Origin: Saprospiraceae bacterium UBA2329
GTDB lineage: Bacteria > Bacteroidota > Bacteroidia > Chitinophagales > Saprospiraceae
DNA: 64,000 nucleotides
Reading direction: 5' to 3'
Assembly (NCBI GenBank): GCA_002344975.1
Contig: DDUV01000042.1
Location: forward strand, 1-64,000
Shown: positions 41,058-50,346 of the stretch, in pieces
How positions within the stretch are numbered: position 1 is the first letter of the stretch
How the letters are laid out: each line of letters starts with the position of its first letter
Notes under the pieces: model-generated
The model's input: the letters and a program-made list of their open reading frames with translations, nothing else
Told to the model about the DNA's origin: nothing
The model's database searches: none
Position numbers and translations under genes: made by a program

Positions 41058-41163
41058 TAGGGTGTTGTAGAAACAAATTGTACATTCCCGGAAAATTGAT
41101 AGTTTATTTTGCCCCGGTTTGTTGCAGGCTTTTATATTTTCGCTGCATCAAAACCAACTATCT

Positions 41164-42669
41164 GTGAAAGAGAAACCTAATCTGAGCTTTTGGCAAATCT
41201 GGAACATGAGTTTCGGATTCCTCGGCATCCAATACGGCTTTGGCCTTCAGCAAGCCAACATGAGTCCCATTTATCGCTATCTGGGCGCCGAAGAGGCTGA
41301 TATTCCGGGGCTTTGGCTGGCCGGGCCGCTCACAGGTTTGTTGCTGCAACCCATCATCGGCGCTATGTCCGACAAGAGCTGGTCGCCGCGCTGGGGCCGC
41401 CGCAAGCCTTATGTTTTCTTTGGCGCCATAGCCGGCAGTATTGCCATGATTATGATGCCCAATTCCACCTCGGTGTTCATGGCGGCCTGCCTGATGTGGC
41501 TCTTGGATGCGGGCCTAAACTCTTCGATGGAGCCGTTCCGCGCTTTTGTGGGCGACATTCTCAATACCAAACAGCGCCCGACAGGCTTCTCGGTGCAGTC
41601 GTTTATGGTGGGATTCGGGCAAACCTTGGCCAACCTCATGCCGTTCATTTTGCCTTTGGTGGGTATTTCTATGGCCCTCACACAAGATCAGACGGACACG
41701 GCCAACGGTATCCCCAACTCGGTGCGCTATCCGTTCTATATAGGCGCTGCCGCCATTATTCTTACGGTGCTGTGGACTATGTACACCACCAAAGAGTACC
41801 CGCCGGAAAACGACGACTACAAGAAAAGGCACGTCTTCACTGCCGAGCAGAACAAGAGCATCCTCAAGTGGCGGCTGGCCATGTCGGCGGGGTTCGCTGT
41901 TCTCGGGGGCATTTTTGCATGGCAGGCCTCCGGCGTTTTATACGGATTACTTTGGGCGTCCGGTATTTTTGCAGCATCTTACGCACTGCTGCTGTTGCCT
42001 GTTTTTAAAGAAATCCTTGCCCCGCTTTCCGAAATGCCCGATGTGATGAAGCAATTGTGGTGGGTGAAGTTCTTTACCTGGTATGGTCTGCCGCTGATGT
42101 GGCAATACCTCACGCTGGCTGCCGCCAAATACGCCTTTGACGCGCCCAATGCCGATTCGCCCGGTTTCGAAGAGGGCAAGAACTGGGGCAACCTCTGTTT
42201 TGCCATGTTCAGCATCACTTGCTTTGTTATCTCCATCTTCATGCCTCGCATTTCCAAAGCCATCGGCAGCCGCCGGGCCACACACGCCCTGTTTTTGAGC
42301 ATCGGCGCTATGGGCTTTTTCCTCACGCTGACATCCAACGACAAATACATCTATCTGGCGGGCATGAGCTTGGTGGGTTTGGCTTGGGGTTCCATCATGT
42401 CTATGCCGTACCTGATGCTGGCCAACGCCGTGTCGAAAGAGCGGATGGGCGTGTACATGGGTATTTTCAACGGCTTCATTTGCATCCCGCAATTCATCAA
42501 TATGGCCACTGTGCCGCTGTACTATAAAACGCTGCTGGGCAACGACCCGCGCAACGCTCTGGTACTGGCGGGTATCTGTTTGCTGCTGGCAGGCGCCTCC
42601 AATTTCCTGATTAAGGAGCGCGTCAACGACGAGGCAGATGCAGATGCGGTTCCGGCAGGCGGGCATTGA
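41164..42669 (+). CDS. MFS transporter of the SLC45/GPH-like sugar:cation symporter group
   Basis: 501 residues from a GTG at 41164; a TTG 45 bp upstream is a less likely start. Twelve helices. The signature 'GAMSDKSWSPRWGRRKPYVF' between helices 2 and 3 is that of the SLC45/sucrose-transporter and GPH group. 'LMPFILPLVGISMAL' and the C-terminal half 'SMSLVGLAWGSIMSMPYLML'-type sequence (LVGLAWGS) support this. Substrate is probably a sugar or oligosaccharide; no catabolic genes adjoin. A hairpin follows. Confidence 0.85.
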   Translation: MKEKPNLSFWQIWNMSFGFLGIQYGFGLQQANMSPIYRYLGAEEADIPGLWLAGPLTGLLLQPIIGAMSDKSWSPRWGRRKPYVFFGAIAGSIAMIMMPNSTSVFMAACLMWLLDAGLNSSMEPFRAFVGDILNTKQRPTGFSVQSFMVGFGQTLANLMPFILPLVGISMALTQDQTDTANGIPNSVRYPFYIGAAAIILTVLWTMYTTKEYPPENDDYKKRHVFTAEQNKSILKWRLAMSAGFAVLGGIFAWQASGVLYGLLWASGIFAASYALLLLPVFKEILAPLSEMPDVMKQLWWVKFFTWYGLPLMWQYLTLAAAKYAFDAPNADSPGFEEGKNWGNLCFAMFSITCFVISIFMPRISKAIGSRRATHALFLSIGAMGFFLTLTSNDKYIYLAGMSLVGLAWGSIMSMPYLMLANAVSKERMGVYMGIFNGFICIPQFINMATVPLYYKTLLGNDPRNALVLAGICLLLAGASNFLIKERVNDEADADAVPAGGH

Positions 42670-42703
42670 CGCTTAGGGGAAAGGGTTAAATTTTATGTAT
42701 CAT

Positions 42704-42748
42704 AAAGGGGTGACTCCGGGGCCGTGGTCTTGCCGGAATCACCCCTTT
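42704..42748. terminator. Hairpin terminator candidate
   Basis: AAAGGGGTGACTCCGG (42704-42719) pairs, with one mismatch, with CCGGAATCACCCCTTT (42733-42748). There is no long T-run on the plus strand, but the 5' A-run and 3' T-run form the end of the stem. It lies between the MFS gene and the TonB-dependent receptor. Confidence 0.65.
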
Positions 42749-42848
42749 GCTATGTACAAACGTCTCTCTTTATCTCTGACAAAAATCATTGTCCGGCAGC
42801 GCGCTAAAGGTGTACCTTACCTCCATTCCTAACCAACGCCACGCAGCC

Positions 42849-45287
42849 ATGAGATACCTTTATATCTTACTGGCAGCACTGCTGAGTTCCACCCTGCTGC
42901 CGGCTCAAACACCTCACACCCAAACCATTCGCGGTATCGTTACCGATAAAATCACCAAAACGCCCCTTATCGGCGTCAATGTACTGCTGCTCAACACCGG
43001 AGACGAACTGAATGGAACCGTCACGGATTACGACGGCTCCTATCTGCTGGAAAAAGTGCCCATGGGCCGCCGCTCCATCGAATTCAGCTACATCGGCTAC
43101 AATAAAATATCGCTCGACAACATCGTGGTAAGTTCCGGCAGGGAGGTCGTCCTCAATGTGGAAATGGAGGAATCTGTCACCGAACTAAAAACTGTGGAGG
43201 TGGCCGCCCGTCGTTCCGGCGATACCCGCAATGAAATGGCCCCGGTGAGCGCCCGGCAGTTCAGCGTGGAGGAAACCGACCGCTATGCAGGCAGCCGCGG
43301 CGACCCGGCCCGCATGGCTTCCAATTTTGCAGGCGTGCAAGGCGCCGACGACAGCCGCAACGACATCGTGATTCGGGGCAACAGCCCACAGGGCGTCGTG
43401 TGGCGTTTCGAGGGCATCAATATTCCCAACCCCAACCACTTCGCCATTCCCGGCACCACCGGCGGCCCGCTGAGTATCATCAACAATAAGTATTTGGACA
43501 ATTCAGACTTCTTCACCGGCGCGTTCCCGGCACAGTACGGCAACGGCATTGCCGGCGTTTTCGACCTCCGTATGCGCAACGGCAACAACCGCCGCCACGA
43601 ACTGTCGGCGCAATTCGGCATTCTCGGCACCGAACTCAGCGCAGAGGGACCGCTTTCGCGGGAAGCCAAATCCTCGTACTTGCTCTCCTATCGCTATTCC
43701 ACCCTGCGGCTCTTCGATTTTCTCGGCATCCGGCTCGGCACCGACGCCGTGCCGCAGTATCAGGACGGCGCATTCAGGTTTTCGTGGCCATTCAAAAACG
43801 GCGGCCAGCTCGCACTCTGGGGCATCGGCGGCGCCAGCAGGATTGTGGTGGTGAACAGCGAATTGGAGGCGCCTGCTGAAAACATTGACTTGTATGCCGA
43901 AAGCGACCGCGATCAAGTCACTACCTCGCGCATGGGCGTGGTCGGGCTTACTTTTTCACAGCCTGCGGGCGTTTCCTCGTTTTTCAAAGCATCGCTGGCC
44001 GTATCGAATCAGCGGGTTTCGTTTGAGCACGAAAAAATCATTCGCCACATAGAAAATGAGCGCTATGTGCTCGACAGCTTGCCCCGCGTCATGGATGCCC
44101 GTCTGGGGGAAAGCAAAATTTCGGCCAATTTCGGCTACCATCACAAGTTCAACAAAAAGACCAATATGGTGGCCGGCCTTAATTCCGACTACTGGATTTT
44201 TAATTATTTGGACAGCGCCCGCAGCATCCTCCTCTTCGGCCCCGATGTGCAGGTTCACCCCTGGCGCTTGCGTTGGGACACCCGCAACCAAGGCGCACTC
44301 ATGCTCCAGCCTTTTGTACAAATGCAGCACCGCCTCAATGAACGGCTCTCCCTCAGCGCGGGCATCAGTAGTCTTTGGTTCGGACTGAACAAGAACAGCT
44401 TCTCGCCAATAGAACCCCGCCTGGGACTCAGCTACGAAATGCCCGCCCGACAACGCCTTAGTTTCGGCTACGGGCTGCACTCCCAAACCCTGCCGCCCTA
44501 CCTCTATTTCTACGGCAAAGAGATGCGCAACGGCGACCCGCAGGAACACAACCTTGACCTCGGCCTCATCAAAAGCCATCACTTGGTGGCAGGTTATGAA
44601 CGTTTTGTGGGCGCTTCCACCCGCCTCAAAGTGGAGACGTACTACCAGTATTTATTCAACATTCCGGTGCGAACAACGCCCTCTTCCTTCAGCATCATCA
44701 ATGCAGGTTCCGGCTTCGACCGGCTTTTCCCCGATACGCTCACGAACGCCGGCACAGCCCGTAATTTCGGCCTGGAGGCAACGGTAGAGCGCTATTTTAC
44801 CAAGGGGTATTATTTTCTGTTCACGGGGTCTTTGTTCGACAGCAAGTACCGGGGCAGCGACAACGTGTTGCGGCATACCTCCTTTAATGGCCGATATGCT
44901 TTCAATGCCTTGATTGCCAAAGAATTCACCTTTTCTAAAGGCTCGGCGCTCAACATCGGCGGCAAACTGACGATGGCCGGCGGACGACGCTACGGACAGG
45001 TGGACAAGGCCGCCTCAGATGCCGTGCAAGAAATCATTTATATAGACGCCACAGTGAACACGCTGCAATTCAAAGACTACCTGCGTGCCGACCTCAAGCT
45101 CTCTTACCGCTGGAACAGGCCCAAAGCCACCCACGAATTCAGCATTGACATCGTGAACCTGACGAACCGCAAAAACCTGCTGCTGCTCACTTATGTGCCC
45201 GATCATCCTTCCGGCAATTCCATCCGCGAGACGTACCAATTGGGCTTCCTGCCGCTGTTTTATTACAAAATGGAATTGGGCTGGTAG
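42849..45287 (+). CDS. TonB-dependent outer-membrane receptor with carboxypeptidase-regulatory-like N-terminal domain
   Basis: 812 residues from the ATG at 42849. Signal peptide (hydrophobic, ending LLPAQT), then a beta-sandwich 'IRGIVTDKITKTPLIGVNVL' domain (residues about 25-110), a plug domain ('SRNDIVIRGNSPQGVVWRFE') and a 22-strand-type barrel ending 'LGFLPLFYYKMELGW' with the C-terminal aromatic. There is no SusD partner and no riboswitch in the leader; substrate unknown, perhaps a metal chelate or small organic ligand. Confidence 0.92.
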   Translation: MRYLYILLAALLSSTLLPAQTPHTQTIRGIVTDKITKTPLIGVNVLLLNTGDELNGTVTDYDGSYLLEKVPMGRRSIEFSYIGYNKISLDNIVVSSGREVVLNVEMEESVTELKTVEVAARRSGDTRNEMAPVSARQFSVEETDRYAGSRGDPARMASNFAGVQGADDSRNDIVIRGNSPQGVVWRFEGINIPNPNHFAIPGTTGGPLSIINNKYLDNSDFFTGAFPAQYGNGIAGVFDLRMRNGNNRRHELSAQFGILGTELSAEGPLSREAKSSYLLSYRYSTLRLFDFLGIRLGTDAVPQYQDGAFRFSWPFKNGGQLALWGIGGASRIVVVNSELEAPAENIDLYAESDRDQVTTSRMGVVGLTFSQPAGVSSFFKASLAVSNQRVSFEHEKIIRHIENERYVLDSLPRVMDARLGESKISANFGYHHKFNKKTNMVAGLNSDYWIFNYLDSARSILLFGPDVQVHPWRLRWDTRNQGALMLQPFVQMQHRLNERLSLSAGISSLWFGLNKNSFSPIEPRLGLSYEMPARQRLSFGYGLHSQTLPPYLYFYGKEMRNGDPQEHNLDLGLIKSHHLVAGYERFVGASTRLKVETYYQYLFNIPVRTTPSSFSIINAGSGFDRLFPDTLTNAGTARNFGLEATVERYFTKGYYFLFTGSLFDSKYRGSDNVLRHTSFNGRYAFNALIAKEFTFSKGSALNIGGKLTMAGGRRYGQVDKAASDAVQEIIYIDATVNTLQFKDYLRADLKLSYRWNRPKATHEFSIDIVNLTNRKNLLLLTYVPDHPSGNSIRETYQLGFLPLFYYKMELGW

Positions 45288-45322
45288 CTAAGAGGCGTGC
45301 AAGTGAAGCTATGTCTTTAGAT

Positions 45323-46456
45323 TCAAAGCATTCCCTTCGTGCTGGGCAATACCATGCGTTCGGGGTCGCGGCGCAGCGCCATTTTTACACTCCGGGCCAG
45401 CGCTTTGAAGATGGCCTCTATTTTATGGTGTTCGTTGTCGCCCTGAACGCTGATGAAGAGGTTGCAGCGGGCCGCATCACTGAAGGATTTGAAAAAATGA
45501 AAAAACATCTCGGTGGGCACATCTCCTATTTTTTCGCGTTGGAACGAGGCCTCCCAAACCAACCAGGGCCGCCCGCCGAAATCAATGGCCACCTGCGCCA
45601 GACAATCGTCCATCGGCAGGCAAAAGCCATAGCGCTCCATGCCCAATTTGCTGCCGAGTGCCGAGTGAAAAGCCTCGCCGAGCGCCAGGGCCGTATCTTC
45701 GATGGTATGATGTTCGTCAATGTGGAGGTCGCCTTTTACCTCTATGTCCAGATCGCAGCCGGAATGGCGGGCCAATTGCTCGAGTATATGATCGAAAAAG
45801 CCCAGGCCGGTGTGAATTTGGCTGCGGCCTTGCCCGTCGAGCAGCAGGCGGATGGAAATATCGGTTTCGTTGGTGGTGCGGCGCACCTGAGCGCTTCGGG
45901 CCGGCAGGTGCAATAAGCGCCAGATGTCGGCCCAGTCGGTAGTAGCCAATGCAATGACCTCTTGCAGGGTTTCGGCGCCGTGGGGTAGTTCGGTAGCGCC
46001 GAGTTGTGGGGATCCGTTGAACCAGATGCCCCGGCAGCCGAGGTTTTTGGCCAATTGTATGTCGGTGAGGCGGTCGCCGATGACGAAAGAGCCGGCCAGA
46101 TCATAGCTGCCGTCCATGTAGTGAGTCAGCATGGCGGTACCCGGTTTGCGGGTGGGCAGCTTGTCGTGGGGGAAGCTGCGGTCTATGCACACCTCGCTGA
46201 AGTGGATGCCTTCATTGGCGAAAGCCTGCATGATTTTGTGGTGTGCCGGCCAGAAATTTTCTTCCGGAAAGGAATCTGTACCGAGTCCGTCCTGATTGGT
46301 GACCATGACCAATTCGTAGTCCAATTCCCGGCAAATGCGGGAGAGCCAGTAAAAAACGCCGGGATAGAATTCTAATTTCTCTAAGCTATCCAATTGATAA
46401 TCATGCGGTTCGAGGGCCAATGTGCCGTCGCGATCAATGAAGAGTACTTTTTTCAC
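45323..46456 (-). CDS. hisB: Bifunctional histidinol-phosphatase / imidazoleglycerol-phosphate dehydratase
   Basis: 377 residues from a GTG start that overlaps the hisC stop by 4 bp (GTGA). The N-terminal HAD phosphatase domain starts 'KKVLFIDRDGTLALEPHDYQ' (D-x-D-G-T). The C-terminal dehydratase domain carries the Mn-binding repeats 'DEHHTIEDTALALGEAF' and 'DNEHHKIEAIFKALARS'. It performs steps 6 and 8 of histidine synthesis. The bifunctional form is typical of Bacteroidota and gamma-proteobacteria. The frame remains open far upstream only in the shadow of hisC. Confidence 0.95.
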   Translation of the reverse strand: MKKVLFIDRDGTLALEPHDYQLDSLEKLEFYPGVFYWLSRICRELDYELVMVTNQDGLGTDSFPEENFWPAHHKIMQAFANEGIHFSEVCIDRSFPHDKLPTRKPGTAMLTHYMDGSYDLAGSFVIGDRLTDIQLAKNLGCRGIWFNGSPQLGATELPHGAETLQEVIALATTDWADIWRLLHLPARSAQVRRTTNETDISIRLLLDGQGRSQIHTGLGFFDHILEQLARHSGCDLDIEVKGDLHIDEHHTIEDTALALGEAFHSALGSKLGMERYGFCLPMDDCLAQVAIDFGGRPWLVWEASFQREKIGDVPTEMFFHFFKSFSDAARCNLFISVQGDNEHHKIEAIFKALARSVKMALRRDPERMVLPSTKGML

Positions 46457-47496
46457 AGTGCAGCGTATTGTTGGAGTGATTGTATGAGTTGGCTGTTTTC
46501 GTCGGGTGTGCCGATGGTGATGCGCAGGCAGCCTTCGCAGAGGATGACGCTGGAGCGGTTGCGCACGATGATGCCGGTTTGCACCAAAAACCGATACAGT
46601 CCGTCGGGGTCGCCGACGCGGACGAGCACAAAATTGGCAGCCGTGGGAAAAATATGTTCGGTGATGGGCATTTGGGAAAGCGCGTGTATGAGATGATCGC
46701 GCTCCCGGAGAATGGTGCTCAGTTGCTCCTCCCAGATTTCGGGTTGCCGGAGGGCGTTCATGGCAGCCTGCTGGGTGAGGATGTTGATGTTGTAGGGCGG
46801 TTTTATTTTGTTGAACCACCCGATCATGGGCGCTTGGGCGAAAGCCATGCCGAGACGGATACCGGCCATGCCGCAGGCTTTGGAGAAGGTTTGGAGTACG
46901 ACGAGGTTTTCATGTTGCTTGATGCGGCTCAAGATGCTTTCTTGCCGGGAGAAGTCGGAGTAGGCTTCGTCCACCACCACGATGCCGGGAAAATGACGGA
47001 TAAGCGCCGTTATTTTATCTATGTCGAAAGCATTGCCGGTGGGATTGTTGGGGCTGCACAAAAAGAGCAGTTTGGTGCGCTCGTCGGCGGCATTGAGGAT
47101 GGCGTCCACGTCGGGTTGGAAATCCCGCGAAAGCGGAATGTGCAGTACTTCTACGCCTGCAATGTCGGCGCTCACCTCGTACATGCCGTAGGTGGGCGGC
47201 AGGGTGATGATGCGGTCCTGGCCGGGATTGCAAAACATGCGCACTAAGAGGTCAATGGCTTCGTCGCTGCCGTTGCCGAGAAAAATCTGTTCAGGTAGTA
47301 CATCTTTCCATGTTGCAATTTGCTGTTTGAGAGGCCATTGCAGTGGGTCGGGGTAGCGATTGAGGCCGTTGTCGAAGGGGTTTTCATTGGCATCCAGAAA
47401 GATGGAAGCCTGTCCCTTGAACTCGCTGCGGGCGGAGGAGTAGGGCCGCAGTCGGGCGATGTTGGGGCGGAGGAGGCGGGTGAGGAAGTCGGACAT
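46453..47496 (-). CDS. hisC: Histidinol-phosphate aminotransferase
   Basis: 347 residues, fold type I PLP enzyme: 'ANENPFDNGLNRYPDP' at the N-terminus, 'GNGSDEAIDLLVRMF', 'LCSPNNPTGNAFD', 'VVDEAYSDFS' and the PLP-Lys motif 'TFSKACGMAGIRLG'. It makes histidinol phosphate from imidazole-acetol phosphate. It is translationally coupled to hisB. hisG, hisD and later genes are not in the window, so the pathway is split or the cluster is only this pair. Confidence 0.95.
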   Translation of the reverse strand: MSDFLTRLLRPNIARLRPYSSARSEFKGQASIFLDANENPFDNGLNRYPDPLQWPLKQQIATWKDVLPEQIFLGNGSDEAIDLLVRMFCNPGQDRIITLPPTYGMYEVSADIAGVEVLHIPLSRDFQPDVDAILNAADERTKLLFLCSPNNPTGNAFDIDKITALIRHFPGIVVVDEAYSDFSRQESILSRIKQHENLVVLQTFSKACGMAGIRLGMAFAQAPMIGWFNKIKPPYNINILTQQAAMNALRQPEIWEEQLSTILRERDHLIHALSQMPITEHIFPTAANFVLVRVGDPDGLYRFLVQTGIIVRNRSSVILCEGCLRITIGTPDENSQLIQSLQQYAAL

Positions 47497-47517
47497 TCTT
47501 TTTGAGTTTTATGGGCG

Positions 47518-47595
47518 GGTAGAACCCGCGGGATAGCCCGCACGGTGGAACCTCGCATGGGCGAAAGGTAGAACCTCGCACGGGCGAGCAGGTTC
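47518..47595. repeat. Three imperfect tandem units in the hisC leader region
   Basis: Units GGTAGAACCCGCGGGATAGC.. (47518-47543), GGTGGAACCTCGCATGGGCG.. (47544-47566) and GGTAGAACCTCGCACGGGCG.. (47567-47590), then GGTTC. Each contains a short GCGGG/CCCGC or CTCGC/GCGAG palindrome. Similar G+C-rich debris is at 20980-21000. It looks like a small palindromic intergenic repeat. Confidence 0.6.
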
Positions 47596-47601
47596 ATGTT
47601 C

Positions 47602-48045
47602 TTATCGTTTGGCTTTAAAAAAACGCGTGAGCAATTCCGCGCAGGTCTCCTCCCGGACGCCGTATTCCACCGTCGTTTTGGGATGCAGCAGCGCCTTCCC
47701 GAAACGCATGAAGCCCCGTTTGTCGTCGGCAGCGCCATATACCACCCTGCCGATTTGCGACCAAAACAAAGCGCCGGCGCACATCGCGCAAGGCTCCAGG
47801 GTGACGTAGAGCGTGCAGTCCGGCAGGTACTTGGCGCCCATATTGTTGGCGGCGGCGGTGACGGCAATCATCTCGGCATGGGCGGTGACGTCGTGTAGTT
47901 GCTCGGTTTGGTTGTGGCCCCGCGCTATGATTTTGTTGTCGCACACCACGACGGCGCCTACCGGAATTTCGCCTTTCAGCAGGGCGGTTTCGGCCTCTTT
48001 GATGGCCTGCTGCATGAAGTAGTCGTCGCTGTAAACGGAAAGCAT
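47602..48045 (-). CDS. tadA: tRNA(adenine34) deaminase
   Basis: 147 residues with the cytidine/adenosine deaminase zinc site: 'VTAHAEMIAV' (His ligand and catalytic Glu) and 'EPCAMCAGAL' (two Cys ligands). The 'ALLKGEIPVGAVVVCDNKII' strand and 'RGHNQTEQLHD' are typical of TadA, which makes inosine at the wobble position of tRNA-Arg(ACG). The length is close to the usual 145-165. Upstream of the his genes but separated by the repeats at 47518. Confidence 0.92.
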   Translation of the reverse strand: MLSVYSDDYFMQQAIKEAETALLKGEIPVGAVVVCDNKIIARGHNQTEQLHDVTAHAEMIAVTAAANNMGAKYLPDCTLYVTLEPCAMCAGALFWSQIGRVVYGAADDKRGFMRFGKALLHPKTTVEYGVREETCAELLTRFFKAKR

Positions 48046-48140
48046 AATGCCGTAAATTGATGTGTTTTGAAACGGCCCGAATCGCTTCGGAACCGCGCAA
48101 AAGTACTACATTTGCAGGCGTACCGTAAAATTTCACTGTT

Positions 48141-48764
48141 ATGAAAATCATTTGCATCGGCCGCAATTATGTGGAGCACGCCAAAGAATTGAACAACCCC
48201 ATACCGGAGCGCCCGGTGGTTTTTATGAAGCCGCCCTCTGCGCTGTTGGTCAACGATAAGCCTTTTTATTACCCGGAATTCACCAAAGACCTCCACTACG
48301 AGGCCGAGGTGGTGTTGCGGATTTGTAAAAACGGACGGCACGTGCAGCCGGAGTTTGCTTCCGAGTATTACGATCAGATTGCTTTCGGCATTGATTTCAC
48401 AGCCCGCGATTTGCAGGACGAACTGAAAAAGAAAGGCCACCCCTGGGAAATTGCCAAAGGATTTGACGGCTCGGCGGTCATCAGTTCGTTTTTTTCGATA
48501 GAAACAGCTCAGCGCGAAAAGGGCGTAGAGTTCAAACTGCGCAAAAACGGCGAGGTGGTGCAGCACGGCAACACTTCCGACACCTTGTTTTCTTTCGATT
48601 CCATCATCGTGCATGTCTCGAAGTTTTTCAAACTTCAGGTGGGCGATTATATTTATACGGGTACTCCTGCGGGCGTTGGGCCGGTGCAGATAGGCGATAA
48701 ATTGGAGGGTTTCCTGTTTTTACAGGAGCGCTTCGAGCATGTGCTGACTTGCGATGTGAGATAG
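48141..48764 (+). CDS. Fumarylacetoacetate hydrolase (FAH) family protein
   Basis: 207 residues; compact FAH-fold enzyme. Metal ligands are in 'HYEAEVVLRI' (Glu pair) and 'AFGIDFTARDLQDELKK' (Asp), with 'WEIAKGFDGSAVIS' and 'YIYTGTPAGVGPVQIGD' completing the site. Small members of the family act as oxaloacetate decarboxylases/tautomerases or acylpyruvases rather than FAH itself, and that is the likelier role here. TACATTTG at 48107-48114 is a -7 box candidate. Confidence 0.9.
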   Translation: MKIICIGRNYVEHAKELNNPIPERPVVFMKPPSALLVNDKPFYYPEFTKDLHYEAEVVLRICKNGRHVQPEFASEYYDQIAFGIDFTARDLQDELKKKGHPWEIAKGFDGSAVISSFFSIETAQREKGVEFKLRKNGEVVQHGNTSDTLFSFDSIIVHVSKFFKLQVGDYIYTGTPAGVGPVQIGDKLEGFLFLQERFEHVLTCDVR

Positions 48765-48776
48765 AGCTATAAAGCA

Positions 48777-48828
48777 CCACAGCCCCCGGAAACTGAGTCC
48801 CGGAGGCTGTGGAAAATTTTATTTTTTA
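48777..48828. terminator. Bidirectional terminator between FAH-family gene and TonB gene
   Basis: CCACAGCC (48777-48784) pairs with GGCTGTGG (48805-48812), extended by CCGG/CCGG. It is followed by AAAATTTTATTTTTT on the plus strand. Confidence 0.85.
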
Positions 48829-48841
48829 GAACAGAAAACGA

Positions 48842-49753
48842 TCACTCCAATTTGAAGCGCACCGGCAGGTTGAACTGCACGCGTACGGAGCGGCCCCGCT
48901 GTTTGCCGGGAGTCCACTTAATGTTGCTTTCATTCATCATATTCACTACGCGGAGAGCTTCCTGACCGCACTGGGCGCCGATGTCGCGCACGATGCGGGC
49001 ATCTTTCACTGTACCGTCTTTTTCTACCACAAAGGTGATAACCGCAGTACCTTCTACGCCGTTTTCGCGGGCGATGGCCGGATACTTGATGTTCTTGTAG
49101 ATGAACTCAAGCATCTTTTTGTCGGCGCAGGCCTTTTTGGCTTCGGTAGTAGCTTCATTTTCGCAGCCGGGGAAGCGCGGCATTTCTTCTACCACTTTGA
49201 AGATTTCCACGTCATTGTCTTCAGCCGGCGGCGGCGGTGGCGGTGGTGGTGGTGGCGTGGGCTTGTTTTCATCTGCTTTAGGCGGTGGTGGAGCATTATC
49301 CTCTTCAATATCCGGATCCGTAAACGGTGTGTCATCTTCCAGTACCGTTTCGTTGGGTACTTCCTGAATCACCGGCGGTGGCGGCGGCGGTGGGGGTGGC
49401 GGCGGCTCGGCGGTACGCGGCGGCTCTACCTCGATTTCTTCTTCGAGGGTATCCATATAAGAGGATACGTCCACGGTCTTTTCGTATTGTGTCCAACCGA
49501 GTGCCAGCACGGTAATACCGACGGAGAGCGCCAGGCCGAGGTTGAAGAACGTCGGGCTGAGACGGAACACATCCGCTTCGGGGTACTTGTTGCGCACTTC
49601 GAGATCGGCGGCATTCATCGAAGACTTATACTTGTCTCCCATTCCCCGAGCTGATTTCTGAGCTAAAGAATTGCGGAAGTAAAGAATAAGTCCAACAACG
49701 ACGGCAGCCATACCGAGGAACGCCAAGCCTAATTGCATGCTGTTGACTTCCAT
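48842..49753 (-). CDS. TonB-type energy-transducing protein with two N-terminal membrane helices
   Basis: 303 residues. Unlike ordinary TonB, it has two hydrophobic segments (about 7-25, 'LGLAFLGMAAVVVGLILYF', and 70-87, 'FNLGLALSVGITVLALGW') separated by a short basic loop. An acidic stretch and two polyproline runs (about 117-127 and 167-176) span the periplasm. The C-terminal TonB domain is 'YKNIKYPAIARENGVEGTAV' and 'VEKDGTVKDARIVRDIGAQC'. It would energise the TonB-dependent receptors encoded nearby. No exbB/exbD is adjacent. Confidence 0.9.
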   Translation of the reverse strand: MEVNSMQLGLAFLGMAAVVVGLILYFRNSLAQKSARGMGDKYKSSMNAADLEVRNKYPEADVFRLSPTFFNLGLALSVGITVLALGWTQYEKTVDVSSYMDTLEEEIEVEPPRTAEPPPPPPPPPPPVIQEVPNETVLEDDTPFTDPDIEEDNAPPPPKADENKPTPPPPPPPPPPAEDNDVEIFKVVEEMPRFPGCENEATTEAKKACADKKMLEFIYKNIKYPAIARENGVEGTAVITFVVEKDGTVKDARIVRDIGAQCGQEALRVVNMMNESNIKWTPGKQRGRSVRVQFNLPVRFKLE

Positions 49754-49843
49754 ACTTTTGACTGTTTATTTTGTGAGAAAAAGTACTTACAACGGGTAAG
49801 ATGAGGCTGCATTCGTTTTTGGCGTATGCTGGCCCAATTTTTT

Positions 49844-50236
49844 TTATCCAACGGTAGCTTCGTAGGCGGCGGCGTCCATCAGTGCCTCCACTTCGGAAGG
49901 ATCGCTGAGTTCGATTTTTACAATCCAGCCTTCGCCATACGGGTCGCGGTTCACGGTGGTGGGGTCGTCGCCCTGCTTCTCGTCCAAAGCCGGATTGAAT
50001 TCCAGAATTGTTCCGGAAACGGGCATGAACAGTTCGGAGGTGGTTTTTACAGCCTCTACGGTGCCGAAAACATCGCCCTTGTTGAGGCTTTCGCCAACGG
50101 AATCCACCTCGATATACACCAACTCGTCCAATTCGCGCTGAGCAAAATCAGTAATGCCGATGTATGCGGTGTTGCCGTCGGAGAGCCGGAGCCATTCGTG
50201 ATCTTCGGTGTATTTTAAATCTGCGGGAAATACCAT
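49844..50236 (-). CDS. gcvH: Glycine cleavage system H protein
   Basis: 130 residues from the ATG at 50236; the frame opens upstream, into the divergent leader, without conserved sequence. Lipoylation motif 'GTVEAVKTTSELFMPVSG' with the modified Lys, N-terminal 'YTEDHEWLRLSDGNTAYIGI', and 'YGEGWIVKIELSDPSEVEAL' near the end. It shuttles the aminomethyl group between the P, T and L proteins, whose genes are elsewhere. Confidence 0.95.
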   Translation of the reverse strand: MVFPADLKYTEDHEWLRLSDGNTAYIGITDFAQRELDELVYIEVDSVGESLNKGDVFGTVEAVKTTSELFMPVSGTILEFNPALDEKQGDDPTTVNRDPYGEGWIVKIELSDPSEVEALMDAAAYEATVG

Positions 50237-50326
50237 GATTTTTCTTCGTTTTGTAAAGCAGTTCGGAAACGGCTCCAAAAATAGGGATGTTTGTAAAACC
50301 TGCAAGCACGCGGCCTCTTTTTTTTC

Positions 50327-50334
50327 TATCTTTG
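50327..50334 (+). promoter_or_regulatory. -7 promoter element (TATCTTTG) before the TPP riboswitch
   Basis: An exact TAnnTTTG match 13 bp before the start of the riboswitch fold, so transcription would begin just before the aptamer. The -33 region is not a good match. Confidence 0.6.
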
Positions 50335-50346
50335 CCGCTCAATCTC

